This document shows positions 1 through 8,946 of a stretch of DNA of 64,000 nt, piece after piece. Position 1 is the first letter of the stretch, and every line of letters starts with the position of its first letter. Position numbers and translations under genes: made by a program. Origin of the DNA: Sphaerisporangium siamense (GTDB lineage Bacteria; Actinomycetota; Actinomycetes; Streptosporangiales; Streptosporangiaceae); assembly GCF_014205275.1 (NCBI RefSeq), contig NZ_JACHND010000001.1, positions 4,588,001 to 4,652,000 of the forward strand, given 5' to 3'. The notes beneath the pieces are model-generated. The model searched no databases and had not been told where the DNA came from. It was given only the letters and a program-made list of their open reading frames with translations.

Positions 1-1016
1 TCACCAACACCCGGCAGGCCAGGTTCCGCCCGCCGGGCATGCCCGAGATGACCGAGGAGGAGATCGCGCGCCTGCAGGCGGGCAACCTGCTCGTGCTGGA
101 CCCGCCCGAGCACACCCGGCTGCGCCGCTTCCTGACGCCGGAGTTCACCATGCACCGGATGCGCGCGCTGGAGCCGCGCGTCCGCGCCATCGTGGCCGGC
201 CGGCTGGACGCCCTGGAGCGCACCGGCCCGCCCGCCGACCTGGTCACCGGTTTCGCGCTGCCGGTGCCGTCCCTGGTGATCTGCGAGCTGCTGGGCGTGC
301 CGGAGGGCGACAGGGACGAGTTCCAGCGGCGCACCGGCCGCATGCTCGACCTGGCGGTCCCCATCGAGGAGCGCGTCGCCCTGCAGCGGGAGGGTCACGC
401 GTACATGACCGACCTCATCGCCCGCACCCGCGCCGAGCCCGGTGAGGACCTGCTGGGCATGCTGGTCCGCGAGCACGGCGACGAGCTGACCACCGACGAG
501 CTGGTCGGCGTCGGGAATTTCCTGCTGATCGCGGGGCACGAGACCACCGCCAACATGCTCTCGCTCGGCACGCTGGCGCTGCTGCGCCACCCGGACCAGA
601 TGGAGTCGCTCCGGCGCGAGCCCGGGCGCGCCGACGCCGCGGTGGAGGAGCTGCTGCGCTGGCTGTCGGTCGTCCACTTCGGCACGGCGAAGGTCACCAC
701 CACCGACGTCGAGGTGGCCGGCCGGCGCATCCCGGAGGGCGAGCTGGTGATCGTCGCGCTGTCCGCGGCCAACCGCGACCCTGTGCTCGGCGAGGACGCC
801 GACCGGCTGGACCTCGGCCGTGACGGCCCCGGGCACGTCGCGTTCGGGCACGGCGTCCACCACTGCCTGGGCGCCCCTCTGGCCCGCATGGAGCTGCGCA
901 TCGCCTTCCCCGCCCTGCTGAGCCGCTTCCCCGCGCTGAAGGAGGCCGGCGCGGGCGCCGGGTTCCGCTCGTCCCACTTCGTGTACGGGCTGAACTCGCT
1001 GCCGGTGACCTGGTAG
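1..1016 (+). CDS. Cytochrome P450, 5' end missing
   Basis: A heme-thiolate monooxygenase that would use ferredoxin-supplied electrons to hydroxylate an unknown small molecule. The frame is open from the first bases of the window, so the true start lies upstream; roughly 340 of the usual 400 residues are visible. The I-helix motif AGHETT is near nt 530-548, the K-helix ExxR is in EELLR near nt 646-660, and the heme loop FGHGVHHCLGAPLAR ends the protein, with the ligand Cys codon at 864-866. The ATG at 39 lies inside the conserved fold and is not the start. It is followed by a TetR regulator, which may control it. Substrate cannot be inferred. Confidence 0.95.
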   Translation, partial: TNTRQARFRPPGMPEMTEEEIARLQAGNLLVLDPPEHTRLRRFLTPEFTMHRMRALEPRVRAIVAGRLDALERTGPPADLVTGFALPVPSLVICELLGVPEGDRDEFQRRTGRMLDLAVPIEERVALQREGHAYMTDLIARTRAEPGEDLLGMLVREHGDELTTDELVGVGNFLLIAGHETTANMLSLGTLALLRHPDQMESLRREPGRADAAVEELLRWLSVVHFGTAKVTTTDVEVAGRRIPEGELVIVALSAANRDPVLGEDADRLDLGRDGPGHVAFGHGVHHCLGAPLARMELRIAFPALLSRFPALKEAGAGAGFRSSHFVYGLNSLPVTW

Positions 1017-1080
1017 GCGGCGGGCCCGGATGACGGGCGCTCCGCCCGCGCGGGCCCGGCGGCGGGAACGTGAATGCTGC

Positions 1081-1086
1081 TAGCGT
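1081..1086 (+). promoter_or_regulatory. -10 hexamer of a leaderless promoter for the TetR gene
   Basis: TAGCGT is followed by exactly 7 nt and then the GTG at 1094. This spacing places the transcription start on or next to the start codon. It decides the start of the next gene in favour of 1094 over the GTG at 1070. No clear -35 was picked out. Confidence 0.5.
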
Positions 1087-1093
1087 CCGCCCT

Positions 1094-1735
1094 GTGCAAG
1101 GTCAGGGAAGCCGGGCGGACGCGCTGCGCAACACCGACAAGATCGTCCGCGCCGCCATCGCGGTCCTGCGCCGGATCGGCCCGGCGGCGCCGCTGGAGGA
1201 GATCGCCCGGTGCGCCGGGGTCGGCGTCGCGACCGTCTACCGCCGCTTCGGCGACCGCCACGGCGTGGTGCGCGCCGCCTTCCTCGCCTACCTCGCCGAG
1301 AAGGTCGAGCCGCTGGCCCGCGCGGCCGGCGAGGACGCCGACCCCCGGCACGGCCTGGACGCCGCGCTGGCCGCCGCCGTGGACGCGCTGGCCGCCCACC
1401 ACACCCTGCTGGCCGCCGCGCGGGAGTCGGGCGCGTTCACGGTCGACCTCGCGGAGCGGTGTCTCGGCCCGCTCGCCGAGGTGCTGGCGGGCGCGCAGCG
1501 GCGCGGCCAGATTCGCGCGGACCTCGTGGTCAGGGACCTGGCCGCGATCGTGGTCATGGCGCTGGCGGCCACGCGTCCCGGGGAGCCGGGCCGCGCCGAC
1601 GCGCGCCGCTACCTGGCGCTGCTGCTCGCCGGGACGCGTCCCTCCGCCGAGCCCTTGCCCGCCCTCGCCGCGCTCGTGAAGCCCGGCAGCGGGGTCAGCC
1701 CGCCATCTGGGGCGGCCCGGGATCCTCGCGGGTGA
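1094..1735 (+). CDS. TetR-family transcriptional regulator
   Basis: A one-component DNA-binding regulator of about 213 residues. The N-terminal helix-turn-helix is clear: APLEEIARCAGVGVATVYRR followed by FGDRHGVV, the TetR signature. The C-terminal part is helical and Ala/Leu-rich, as in ligand-binding TetR domains. I choose GTG 1094 because a TANNNT box sits 7 nt upstream; GTG 1070 in the same frame is possible but would put its start above that box. It lies 77 nt after the P450 gene on the same strand and its last 41 nt overlap the 3' end of the convergent ligase gene. Ligand and targets are unknown; the P450 is the obvious candidate. Confidence 0.88.
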   Translation: MQGQGSRADALRNTDKIVRAAIAVLRRIGPAAPLEEIARCAGVGVATVYRRFGDRHGVVRAAFLAYLAEKVEPLARAAGEDADPRHGLDAALAAAVDALAAHHTLLAAARESGAFTVDLAERCLGPLAEVLAGAQRRGQIRADLVVRDLAAIVVMALAATRPGEPGRADARRYLALLLAGTRPSAEPLPALAALVKPGSGVSPPSGAARDPRG

Positions 1736-2690
1736 CCTGCGCGGGCGCGACGTCGTCGCGCAGCCCGCGCCAGGAGGGGTGGCGCAGCCGGCGGTCAGGG
1801 GTCCACTCGGCGTACTGCACCTCGCCGACCAGCGCCGGTTCCGCCCAGTGCGCCTCTCTGGCCTGCTCGCGCGGCACCTCGTCGTCGAAGGGCGAGGTGT
1901 CCCTCTCCAGCGGCCCGAGGACCTCCAGCAGCTCGCGCAGCGTCTCCTCGGTGAACCCGGTGCCGACGTTGCCCGCGTAGACCAGCCGCCCACTGTCGTG
2001 GACGCCGAGCAGCAGCGAGCCGATCGTGGCGGCGCGGCGGCCCTTGCCGGGGGTCCAGCCGCCGACGACCACCTCCTGCGCCCGGAAGTTCTTGACCTTG
2101 GTCCACTCGGGCGAGCGCCTGCCGGGACGGTAGGGGGAGCTCAGGCGCTTGGAGACGATGCCCTCCATGCCGAGCCGCCTGCTGAGGCCGAGGGCGTGCA
2201 CGCCGTCGTCGTGGAACCAGGCGGGCACCTGCCAGCGCGCGCCCGCCGACACGATGTCCTCCAGCAGGGCCCTGCGTTCCACGTACGGCAGGCCGATCGC
2301 GGGGTCGGCGCCGACGTGCAGCACGTCGAACAGCATGAACGTCACGGGGACCGTGGCGACGAGGTGGCGGACGCGCGCCGGGTCGCGCTGGTGCATCCGG
2401 GGCTGCAGCGCCGAGAAGCTCGGCCGTCCCGCCTCGTCGAAGGCGACGATCTCCCCGTCGAGGACGACGTCGCGGCGGCCGACCGCGCCCGCCAGCGGGT
2501 ACAGCTCGGGGTAGGCGGTGGTGACGTTCCTGCCGTTGCGCGAGACCAGCCGGAGCGCGGCGTTCTCGACGTACGCGAGCGCGCGCACGCCGTCCCACTT
2601 CATCTCGTGTCCCCACTGCTCGTCCACGGCGGGCGCGGGCAGCGGTCCGGGCTGGGCGAGCATCGGGGAGTAGGTAGGAAGTCCCCCCAT
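1695..2690 (-). CDS. ATP-dependent DNA ligase, LigD-ligase-domain type
   Basis: Seals DNA nicks using ATP through a lysyl-AMP intermediate; stand-alone versions of the LigD ligase domain are common in actinobacteria and serve repair or end joining. Motif I is KWDGVR with the nucleophilic Lys, motif III LDGEIVAFDE, motif IV EGIVSKR, motif V WTKVKN, and an OB-fold tail ends near RLRHPSWRGLRDD. I start at ATG 2690, giving 331 residues beginning MGGLPTYSPMLA, since this is where family similarity begins; an open extension to 2816 has no support. Convergent with the TetR gene (41 nt overlap) and divergent from the oxidoreductase. A second ligase lies at 38725-39828. Confidence 0.9.
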   Translation of the reverse strand: MGGLPTYSPMLAQPGPLPAPAVDEQWGHEMKWDGVRALAYVENAALRLVSRNGRNVTTAYPELYPLAGAVGRRDVVLDGEIVAFDEAGRPSFSALQPRMHQRDPARVRHLVATVPVTFMLFDVLHVGADPAIGLPYVERRALLEDIVSAGARWQVPAWFHDDGVHALGLSRRLGMEGIVSKRLSSPYRPGRRSPEWTKVKNFRAQEVVVGGWTPGKGRRAATIGSLLLGVHDSGRLVYAGNVGTGFTEETLRELLEVLGPLERDTSPFDDEVPREQAREAHWAEPALVGEVQYAEWTPDRRLRHPSWRGLRDDVAPAQVTREDPGPPQMAG

Positions 2691-2762
2691 GGGCGTTTTC
2701 CTACCCGTTGTACCGTCGAGTACGAACCCCTGGCGCCTCAAGAGCCGATCATGCGATGTCGG

Positions 2763-2768
2763 GATAAT
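2763..2768 (+). promoter_or_regulatory. -10 hexamer, leaderless promoter of the F420-type oxidoreductase
   Basis: GATAAT is separated by 7 nt from ATG 2776, so transcription should start at or beside the start codon. No Shine-Dalgarno is seen before that ATG. It supports 2776 as the start rather than the in-frame ATG at 2767. Confidence 0.55.
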
Positions 2769-2775
2769 GGGCCGT

Positions 2776-3696
2776 ATGAGATTGAGGATCTTCACCGAAC
2801 CCCAGCAGGGCGCCACCTACGAGGACCAGCTCCGCGTGGCCCAGGCGGCCGAACGGCTCGGGTTCGACGCCTTCTTCCGCTCCGACCACTACCTGAACAT
2901 GGGCGGCGACCCCGAACCGGGGCCGACCGACTCGTGGGTGACGCTCGGAGCCCTCGCCCGTGAGACCAGCACCATCCGTCTCGGCACCCTCGTCACGGCG
3001 GCCACGTTCCGCCTGCCGGGCCCGCTCGCGATCAGCGTCGCCCAGGTGGACCGGATGAGCGGCGGCCGGGTGGAGTTCGGCTTCGGCACCGGCTGGTTCG
3101 ACGCCGAGCACAAGGCCTACGGCATTCCCTTCCCGCCGCTCGCCGAGCGCTTCGCCCGCTTCGAGGAGCAGCTGGAGATCATCACCGGCCTGTGGACCAC
3201 CGAGCCGGGCGCCACCTACTCGTTCGAGGGCGCCTACTACCGCCTGGTGGACTCCCCGGCGCTGCCCAAGCCCGCGCAGCGGCCCCGCCCGCCGGTGATC
3301 ATCGGCGGCACCGGCGCCAAGCGCACCCCGCGCATCGCCGCCAGGTTCGCCGACGAGTACAACGTGCCGTTCAACCTCGTCGACGACACCGCCGCCGCGT
3401 TCGGCCGGGTCCGCGACGCCGTCGAGGCGGCGGGCCGCGAGCCGATCGTGCTGTCGGCCGCGCAGGTCGTGTGCGTCGGCGCGGACGAGGCCGAGGTCGC
3501 CCGCAGGGCCGCCGCCATCGGCCGCGAGGTGCCCGAGCTGCGCCGCAACGGCCTCACCGGCACGCCGCAGGAGGTGCTCGACAAGCTCGGCGCGTTCGCC
3601 AAGGCCGGGGCCGAGCGGGTCTACCTGCAGGTCCTCGACCTGTCCGACCTGGACCACCTGGAGCTGATCGCCGCGGAGGTCCTCCCGCACCTCTGA
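2776..3696 (+). CDS. LLM-class (luciferase-like) flavin/F420-dependent oxidoreductase
   Basis: A 306-residue TIM-barrel oxidoreductase of the bacterial luciferase-like superfamily, probably using F420H2 as expected in actinobacteria. Seen directly: MRLRIFTEPQQGATYEDQL at the start, FFRSDHYLNMGG, TSTIRLGTLV, and GGRVEFGFGTGWFDAEHKAYG, which form the usual cofactor pocket; a late TGTPQEVLDKLGAFAKAGAE helix is also typical. The cofactor assignment is by family, not by a residue I can prove. It stands alone between the divergent ligase and the RNA-repair genes. Substrate unknown. A second member of the superfamily is at 31608-32450. Confidence 0.9.
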   Translation: MRLRIFTEPQQGATYEDQLRVAQAAERLGFDAFFRSDHYLNMGGDPEPGPTDSWVTLGALARETSTIRLGTLVTAATFRLPGPLAISVAQVDRMSGGRVEFGFGTGWFDAEHKAYGIPFPPLAERFARFEEQLEIITGLWTTEPGATYSFEGAYYRLVDSPALPKPAQRPRPPVIIGGTGAKRTPRIAARFADEYNVPFNLVDDTAAAFGRVRDAVEAAGREPIVLSAAQVVCVGADEAEVARRAAAIGREVPELRRNGLTGTPQEVLDKLGAFAKAGAERVYLQVLDLSDLDHLELIAAEVLPHL

Positions 3697-3757
3697 GTTC
3701 CACGGCCTGCGGGAATCCGGTGGCCGGTGTGATCGGGATAGGGAAAAATCGGGCGAC

Positions 3758-5263
3758 GTGCTGCTCGCCATCTCGACGACCACCCAGCCGGCCACCGACC
3801 TCGGCTTCCTGCTGCACAAGCATCCCGGCCGCGTCCAGGACTTCGACCAGTCCTTCGGGGTCGCCCGCGTCTTCTACCCCGAGGCCACCGCCGGCCGGTG
3901 CACCGCGGCGCTCATGCTGGAGGTCGACGCGGTGCGCCTGGCCCGCTCGCGCGGCGCCGCGTCCTCGCCCGACTTCAGCCTCGGCCAGTACGTCAACGAC
4001 CGGCCGTACGCCGCCTCGTCCATGCTCGCGGTGGCGCTCGCCGACGTCTTCAGGACGGCGCGCGCCGGCATCTGCAAGGCGCGGCCGGAACTGGCCGCGG
4101 GCCCGATCGACCTGACGATCACCGTGCCCGTGCTGCCCTGCCGGGGCGGCGCCGACCTGGCCGGCCTGCTGTTCGAGCCGCTCGGCTGGCGGGTCGAGGC
4201 CACGCCGATCCCCCTGGACGAGCGGTTCCCCGCCTGGGGCGACTCCCGCTACGTGCGCCTGGTCCTCACCGGCGCGGTCCGGCTGGCCGACGCGCTCAAC
4301 CACCTGTACGTCCTGCTGCCGGTGCTGGACGACGCCAAGCACTACTGGATCGCCCCCGACGAGGTCGACAAGCTGATCCGCGCGGGGGAGGGCTGGCTGG
4401 CCTCCCACCCCGAGCGCGGGCGCATCACCCGCCGCTACCTGGGCCGCCGCAGCGGCCTGGCGCACGCCGCGTTCGCCCGCCTGGCGGAGGTCGGCGACGA
4501 CGTCGAGGAGGACCTGGAGCCCCCCGTCGAGGAGGAGCCCGCGGCCGACACCGCCGAGCCCGCCGGGGAGTCCGGCGCCGATCCGGCGGGAGAGCCTGCC
4601 GCAGAGCCCGGGGAGGCCGGGGAGGCCGCGGGGGACGCGGAGGGGGCCGGGGCACGGTCCGGGGCGCGTCCGCTCAACCTGCTGCGCGTCGACGCCGTGC
4701 TCGCCGCGCTGGCCGAGACCGGGGCCGGCTCGGTCATCGACCTCGGATGCGGCTCGGGACGGCTGGTCGGCGAGCTGCTCAAGAACCCCGCGCTGACCCG
4801 GGTCACCGGCGCCGACGTCTCGGCGCGGGCGCTGGCCCTGGCCGCGCGCCGCCTGAGGCTCGACCGCATGCCCGAGGCCCGCCGCGGCCGCCTCACCCTC
4901 TTCCAGGGCGCGCTGACCTACACCGACGCCCGGTTCGCCGGGTACGACGCCGCGGTGCTGATGGAGGTCGTCGAACACGTCGACCCGCCGCGACTGCCCG
5001 CGCTCGAACGCGTCGTGTTCGGCGTGGCCCGGCCCCGCACGGTGATCGTCACCACGCCGAACCGCGAGTACAACGCGCGCTACGAGTTCCTCACCGGCAT
5101 GCGGCACCCCGACCACCGCTTCGAGTGGACCCGCGCGGAGTTCGCCGGCTGGGCCGGGCGGGTCTGCGCCGAGCACGGCTACCGCGTCGCGTACCGGCCG
5201 GTCGGCGAGGAGGACCCCGAGCTCGGCCCGCCGACCCAGATGGGAGTGTTCACCCGTGACTGA
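3758..5263 (+). CDS. hen1: Bacterial Hen1, RNA 3'-terminal ribose 2'-O-methyltransferase
   Basis: Methylates the 2'-OH at the broken 3' end of a cleaved RNA (for example a ribotoxin-cut tRNA) so that after sealing by Pnkp the site resists a second cut. The N-terminal half (about 1-240) is the Hen1-specific region that activates Pnkp ligation, starting LLAISTTTQPATDLGFLLHK. An acidic, Pro/Ala/Gly-rich linker spans about 250-300. The C-terminal methyltransferase has VIDLGCGSGRL for SAM and the Mn-binding ExxEH in EVVEHVD plus a downstream His in MRHPDHRFEW. Start GTG 3758 matches the family N-terminus. It overlaps pnkp by 8 nt, the conserved two-gene cassette. Confidence 0.93.
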   Translation: MLLAISTTTQPATDLGFLLHKHPGRVQDFDQSFGVARVFYPEATAGRCTAALMLEVDAVRLARSRGAASSPDFSLGQYVNDRPYAASSMLAVALADVFRTARAGICKARPELAAGPIDLTITVPVLPCRGGADLAGLLFEPLGWRVEATPIPLDERFPAWGDSRYVRLVLTGAVRLADALNHLYVLLPVLDDAKHYWIAPDEVDKLIRAGEGWLASHPERGRITRRYLGRRSGLAHAAFARLAEVGDDVEEDLEPPVEEEPAADTAEPAGESGADPAGEPAAEPGEAGEAAGDAEGAGARSGARPLNLLRVDAVLAALAETGAGSVIDLGCGSGRLVGELLKNPALTRVTGADVSARALALAARRLRLDRMPEARRGRLTLFQGALTYTDARFAGYDAAVLMEVVEHVDPPRLPALERVVFGVARPRTVIVTTPNREYNARYEFLTGMRHPDHRFEWTRAEFAGWAGRVCAEHGYRVAYRPVGEEDPELGPPTQMGVFTRD

Positions 5264-7876
5264 CCCCGTGACCGAGCCGGCGACGGAGCCCGCGACGGAG
5301 CCCCGGGACGTGGGCGCGGCCGAGCCCCTGGAGGAGCTCGTGGAGGAGCCCGCCAGGCAGGGCGTCACCGAGATCGGCGTGCCCGCGCTGTCGCTGGTCG
5401 TGCTGGTGGGCGTCTCCGGCAGCGGCAAGTCGACGTTCGCGCGCAAGCACTTCCTGCCCACCCAGGTCGTCTCCTCCGACTTCTGCCGCGGCCTGGTCGC
5501 CGACGACGAGAACGACCAGGCCGCGACGCCGGACGCCTTCGACGTCCTGAACTACATCGTCGCCACCCGCCTGCGCCGCGGCCTGCTCACCGTCGTGGAC
5601 GCCACCAACGTCCAGTGGGAGGCGCGCAAGAAGCTGGTCGAGCTGGCCAGGAGCCACGACGTGCTCGCCGACGCGATCGTCCTCGACGTCCCCGAGGAGG
5701 TCGCCGTGGCACGCAACGCGCTGCGCCCCGACCGGGACTTCGGCGCCCACGTCATCGTCCGGCAGCGCAAGGACCTGCGCCGCTCCCTGCCCAAGATGTC
5801 CAGAGACGGTTTCCGCCGCGTCCACGTCCTCAGGGGCGAGCCATCGACACGGCCACCATCGCCTACGAGAAGGCGTGGACCGACCGGCGCGAGCTGACCG
5901 GCCCCTTCGACATCGTCGGCGACGTCCACGGCTGCCGTGCCGAGCTGGAGACCCTGCTCACCACGCTCGGCTGGGAGCTGCGCCGCGACGCGGCCGGCCG
6001 CCCGGTCGGCGCCTCCCACCCAGAGGGCAGGACGGCGGTCTTCGTCGGCGACCTCGTGGACAGGGGCCCCGACTCGCCGGGCGTGCTGCGGCTGGTGATG
6101 GGCATGGTCGCCGCCGGGACGGCGCTGTGCGTGTCCGGCAACCACGAGCAGAAGCTGACCCGCGCGCTCAAGGGCCGCAAGGTGTCGATCACTCACGGCC
6201 TGGAGGTGTCCCTGGAGCAGCTCGCCGCCGAGCCGGAGGAGTTCCGCCGCGAGGCCACCGCGTTCATGGAGGGGCTGATCAGCCACTACCAGCTCGACGG
6301 GGGCCGGCTCGTGGTCGCCCACGCCGGGCTGAAGGAGGCCTACCACGGCCGCGCCTCGGGCCGGGTGCGCTCCTTCGCCCTGTACGGCGACACGACGGGG
6401 GAGACCGACGAGTACGGCCTGCCGGTCCGCTACCCGTGGGCGACGGACTACCGGGGCCGGGCGATGGTCGTGTACGGCCACACGCCGGTGCCCGAGCCGG
6501 AGTGGGTGAACAACACCCTGTGCGTGGACACCGGCTGCGTCTTCGGGGGCAAGCTCACCGCGCTGCGCTACCCGGGCCGCGAGGTGGTCTCGGTGCCCGC
6601 CGAGCGGGTCTGGTACGAGCCCACCCGGCCGCTCGCCGCTCCCCTGCGGCGCGACCCCGGCGTGCTGGCGATCGGCGACGTCCAGGGCACCCGGTACGTC
6701 GAGACGCGCTCCGGCGGCAAGGTCAAGATCCGCGAGGAGAACGCGGCCGCCGCGCTGGAGATCATGAGCAGGTTCGCCGTGGACCCGCGCTGGCTGGTCT
6801 ACCTGCCGCCGACCATGGCCCCGCCCGAGACGTCCCGGCTCGACGGGTACCTGGAGCACCCCGCCGAGGCGTTCGCCGAGTTCGCCGCCGCCGGGGTCGC
6901 CGAGGTCGTGTGCGAGGAGAAGCACATGGGCTCGCGGGCGGTCGCCGTGCTCGCCCGCACGCCCGAGGCGGCGGAGGCGCGCTTCGGCGTGACCGGCGGC
7001 GCCTGCGGGACCGTGCACACCCGCACCGGCCGTCCCTTCTTCGACGACCCGGAGCTGACCGGCGAGCTCGTCGCGGGGCTGCGGGCGGCGGTCTCCGACG
7101 CGGGACTGTGGGACCACCTGCGCACCGACTGGATCGTGCTGGACTGCGAGCTGCTTCCCTGGTCGGCCAAGGCCGAGGGGCTGATCCGCGCGCAGTACGC
7201 CTCGGTCGGCGCGGCGGCGGGGGCCGCCATGCCCGAGGCGGTGCGGCTGCTGGAGGCGGCGGCCGCGCGCGGCCTGGACGTGGCCGGGCCGCTCGGCCGG
7301 GCACGGCGGCGCGCCGCCAACGCCGCGCTGTTCCGCGACGCCTACGCGCGGTACTGCGCGCCGGTGTCGGGCCTGGCGGGCATCCGGCTGGCGCCGTTCC
7401 AGATCCTGGCCGTGGAGGGACGGGCGACCGCGGCCGAGGAGCCGCACTCCTGGCACCTGGAGACGCTGGCCCGCCTGGACTCCCCGCTCATCGCCCCGAC
7501 GCGGCACGTCTTCGTCTCGCCGGGCGACGAGCGGTCATGCGCCGCGGCGGCCGAGTGGTGGGAGGGGCTCACCGCGGCGGGCGGCGAGGGCATGGTCGTC
7601 AAGCCGGTCCACCCGGCCGCCGGGCGCGTCCAGCCGGGCGTCAAGGTGCGCGGGCGTGAATACCTGCGCATCATCTACGGGCCCGACTACACCGACGCGG
7701 TCGAGGCGCTGCGGGGCAGGTTCCTCGGCAAGAAGCGGTCGCTGGCGCTGCGCGAGCACGCCCTCGGGCTGGAGGCCCTGGCGCGGCTGGCCGAGGGCGA
7801 GCCGCTGTGGCGGGTCCACGAGCCCGTCTTCGCGGTGCTCGCCCTGGAGTCCGAGCCCGTGGACCCGCGCCTGTGA
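5256..7876 (+). CDS. pnkp: Polynucleotide kinase-phosphatase-ligase Pnkp, interrupted by a -1 frameshift
   Basis: Three-domain RNA-repair enzyme: phosphorylates 5'-OH ends, removes 2',3'-cyclic phosphate, and adenylates RNA for ligation with Hen1. The kinase lies in the frame starting GTG 5256 (Walker A GVSGSGKST, VDATNVQ, RQRKDLRRSLPKM). Homology continues to RVHVLRGE at 5840, then moves to the -1 frame with AIDTATIAYEKAWTDRRELT and runs to 7876. The phosphatase shows GDVHGC, GDLVDRGPDS and GNHE; the ligase motif I is EEKHMGSR. Total span, about 873 codons, equals a full-length Pnkp. Left in frame, the kinase would add about 19 unrelated residues and stop at 5897. The second part has no start codon of its own near the junction, so it is either mutation, sequencing error or programmed frameshifting. 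Confidence 0.85.
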
Positions 7877-7883
7877 CCGCCGC

Positions 7884-8552
7884 TCAGGCCCCGGACCGCG
7901 CGGCCGGGGCCGGGTCCACGGCCACCTCGCGGCGGACGTACGCCCGCAGCTCCTCGCCCTGCTCGTAGAGGTCCGTCAGGACGGCCAGGCAGGGGGCGAT
8001 CACGTCGGGGTCGGTGACGCGGCGCCCGCCGAGGTGGGCGCCCGTGGCGTCGTACAGCACCTCGTACATCAGGCCGGGGGAGAGGATCAGCAGCTCGGGC
8101 ACCGGCCCCGACCGTTCGTAGGGGCGCACGGCCGAGGCGGGCACGACGCGGGGACGCTCGCCGGCGTCGGCGCGCGCCGCCAGGACGTGCAGTTCCCACT
8201 GCATGTAGGGGGTCAGGGGGCGCTCGACGACCCGGGCGCGCCGGAACTCCGCGTAGCCCTCGTAGTCGGCGGGCAGGGAGCCGCGCATCTCGCCGATCAG
8301 CCGCAGGGAACGTTCCCAGTCGCCCTCGGACATGGCCACCCAGGACGGCTCGTAGGGCTCGTAGAAGTGCTGGAGGCGTTCGAGCTTCCACACCACGCCC
8401 TCGGCGCTCTCGTAGGCGGCGCGGAACTCCGGGCCGTAGACCTCGGGGGGCAGGACCGCCGCCTCCGCCGCGCGCGCCCGCTCGAAGACCTCGGACACCT
8501 TGGATGCCTCGCGCGCGCGATGGTCAAGGCGGTCGTCGGTGCTCGGGATCAT
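7884..8552 (-). CDS. DUF6879 family protein
   Basis: A 222-residue cytoplasmic protein of unknown function. The features that suggest DUF6879 are a central block with RVVERPLTPYMQWELHV, then GERPRVVPAS, a segment around ELLILSPGLMYEVLYD, and a terminal AHLGGRRVTDPDVIAPCL. Members of this family usually sit beside an XRE/Scr1-type regulator and a DUF397 protein in actinobacteria; neither partner is visible here. It is convergent with pnkp (7 nt apart) and has a 394-nt gene-free stretch upstream. The family call rests on pattern memory, so moderate confidence; the gene itself is well supported by its codon usage. Confidence 0.7.
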   Translation of the reverse strand: MIPSTDDRLDHRAREASKVSEVFERARAAEAAVLPPEVYGPEFRAAYESAEGVVWKLERLQHFYEPYEPSWVAMSEGDWERSLRLIGEMRGSLPADYEGYAEFRRARVVERPLTPYMQWELHVLAARADAGERPRVVPASAVRPYERSGPVPELLILSPGLMYEVLYDATGAHLGGRRVTDPDVIAPCLAVLTDLYEQGEELRAYVRREVAVDPAPAARSGA

Positions 8553-8893
8553 GGGCGGCTCCTCGTCGTTGGGTGCGGACTCCGCGCGGCGCCTCGCCGC
8601 GGAGCTGTGGCGAGAGGTACGGGGAGGTGCTGTGGAGTGCTGTGGGGTGCTCGGCGATCGCTCGAATTCACTCGGGTTACCGGGACATCGCGGGAAGAAC
8701 GTGCGCCACCATGCCCGGACCCGTCCGCGACGAAACCCGGGAATGACAACGGTCTTCAGAAAACAGGCCGATCATGGGACGGCTGACATGGAGCGTCAAG
8801 GCCCAAATCCCGGCGGGACTCGACGGCGCGGCGACGCAGGGCCACCGATGCCCCCGGACGGCCGGTCCGGAACGCTCCCCGGACACGCCTGAT
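8553..8893. other. Gene-free stretch between the DUF6879 gene and the DUF1707 terminator
   Basis: About 340 nt without a convincing gene on either strand; open frames here (for example 8500-8892 on the plus strand) lack the strong GC third-position bias of the real genes around them. It should hold the promoter of the DUF6879 gene. A short inverted patch around GCGATCGCTC near 8652-8661 is the only structure noticed. Confidence 0.4.
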
Positions 8894-8921
8894 GGCCGGA
8901 CGGGCGTGGGCCCGTCCGGCC
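8894..8921. terminator. Hairpin terminator downstream of the DUF1707-PadR operon
   Basis: A perfect 12-bp stem, GGCCGGACGGGC with its complement, closes a 4-nt loop. It sits just past the stop of the minus-strand DUF1707 gene. There is no T tract, which is common for terminators in very GC-rich actinobacteria. Confidence 0.6.
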
Positions 8922-8946
8922 GGGTGAGCTCACCCCGCGGCGGCGG

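Noticed and set aside
3554..5461. Long open frame of about 635 codons on the minus strand over hen1
   Set aside because: It mirrors hen1 codon bias, is full of Gly/Arg/Ala/Val low-complexity sequence and has no domain. The same applies to opposite-strand frames at 16349-18388, 26043-27647, 47770-50346 and 57308-60172.
5256..5897. Kinase part of pnkp as a complete separate gene
   Set aside because: Residues after RVHVLRGE (Pro/Thr/Arg-rich) are unrelated to any kinase end, while the next domain continues immediately in the -1 frame without a start codon.
8500..8892. 130-codon plus-strand frame between DUF6879 and DUF1707
   Set aside because: Weak third-position GC bias, no ribosome site and no recognisable sequence; it overlaps the start of the DUF6879 gene.
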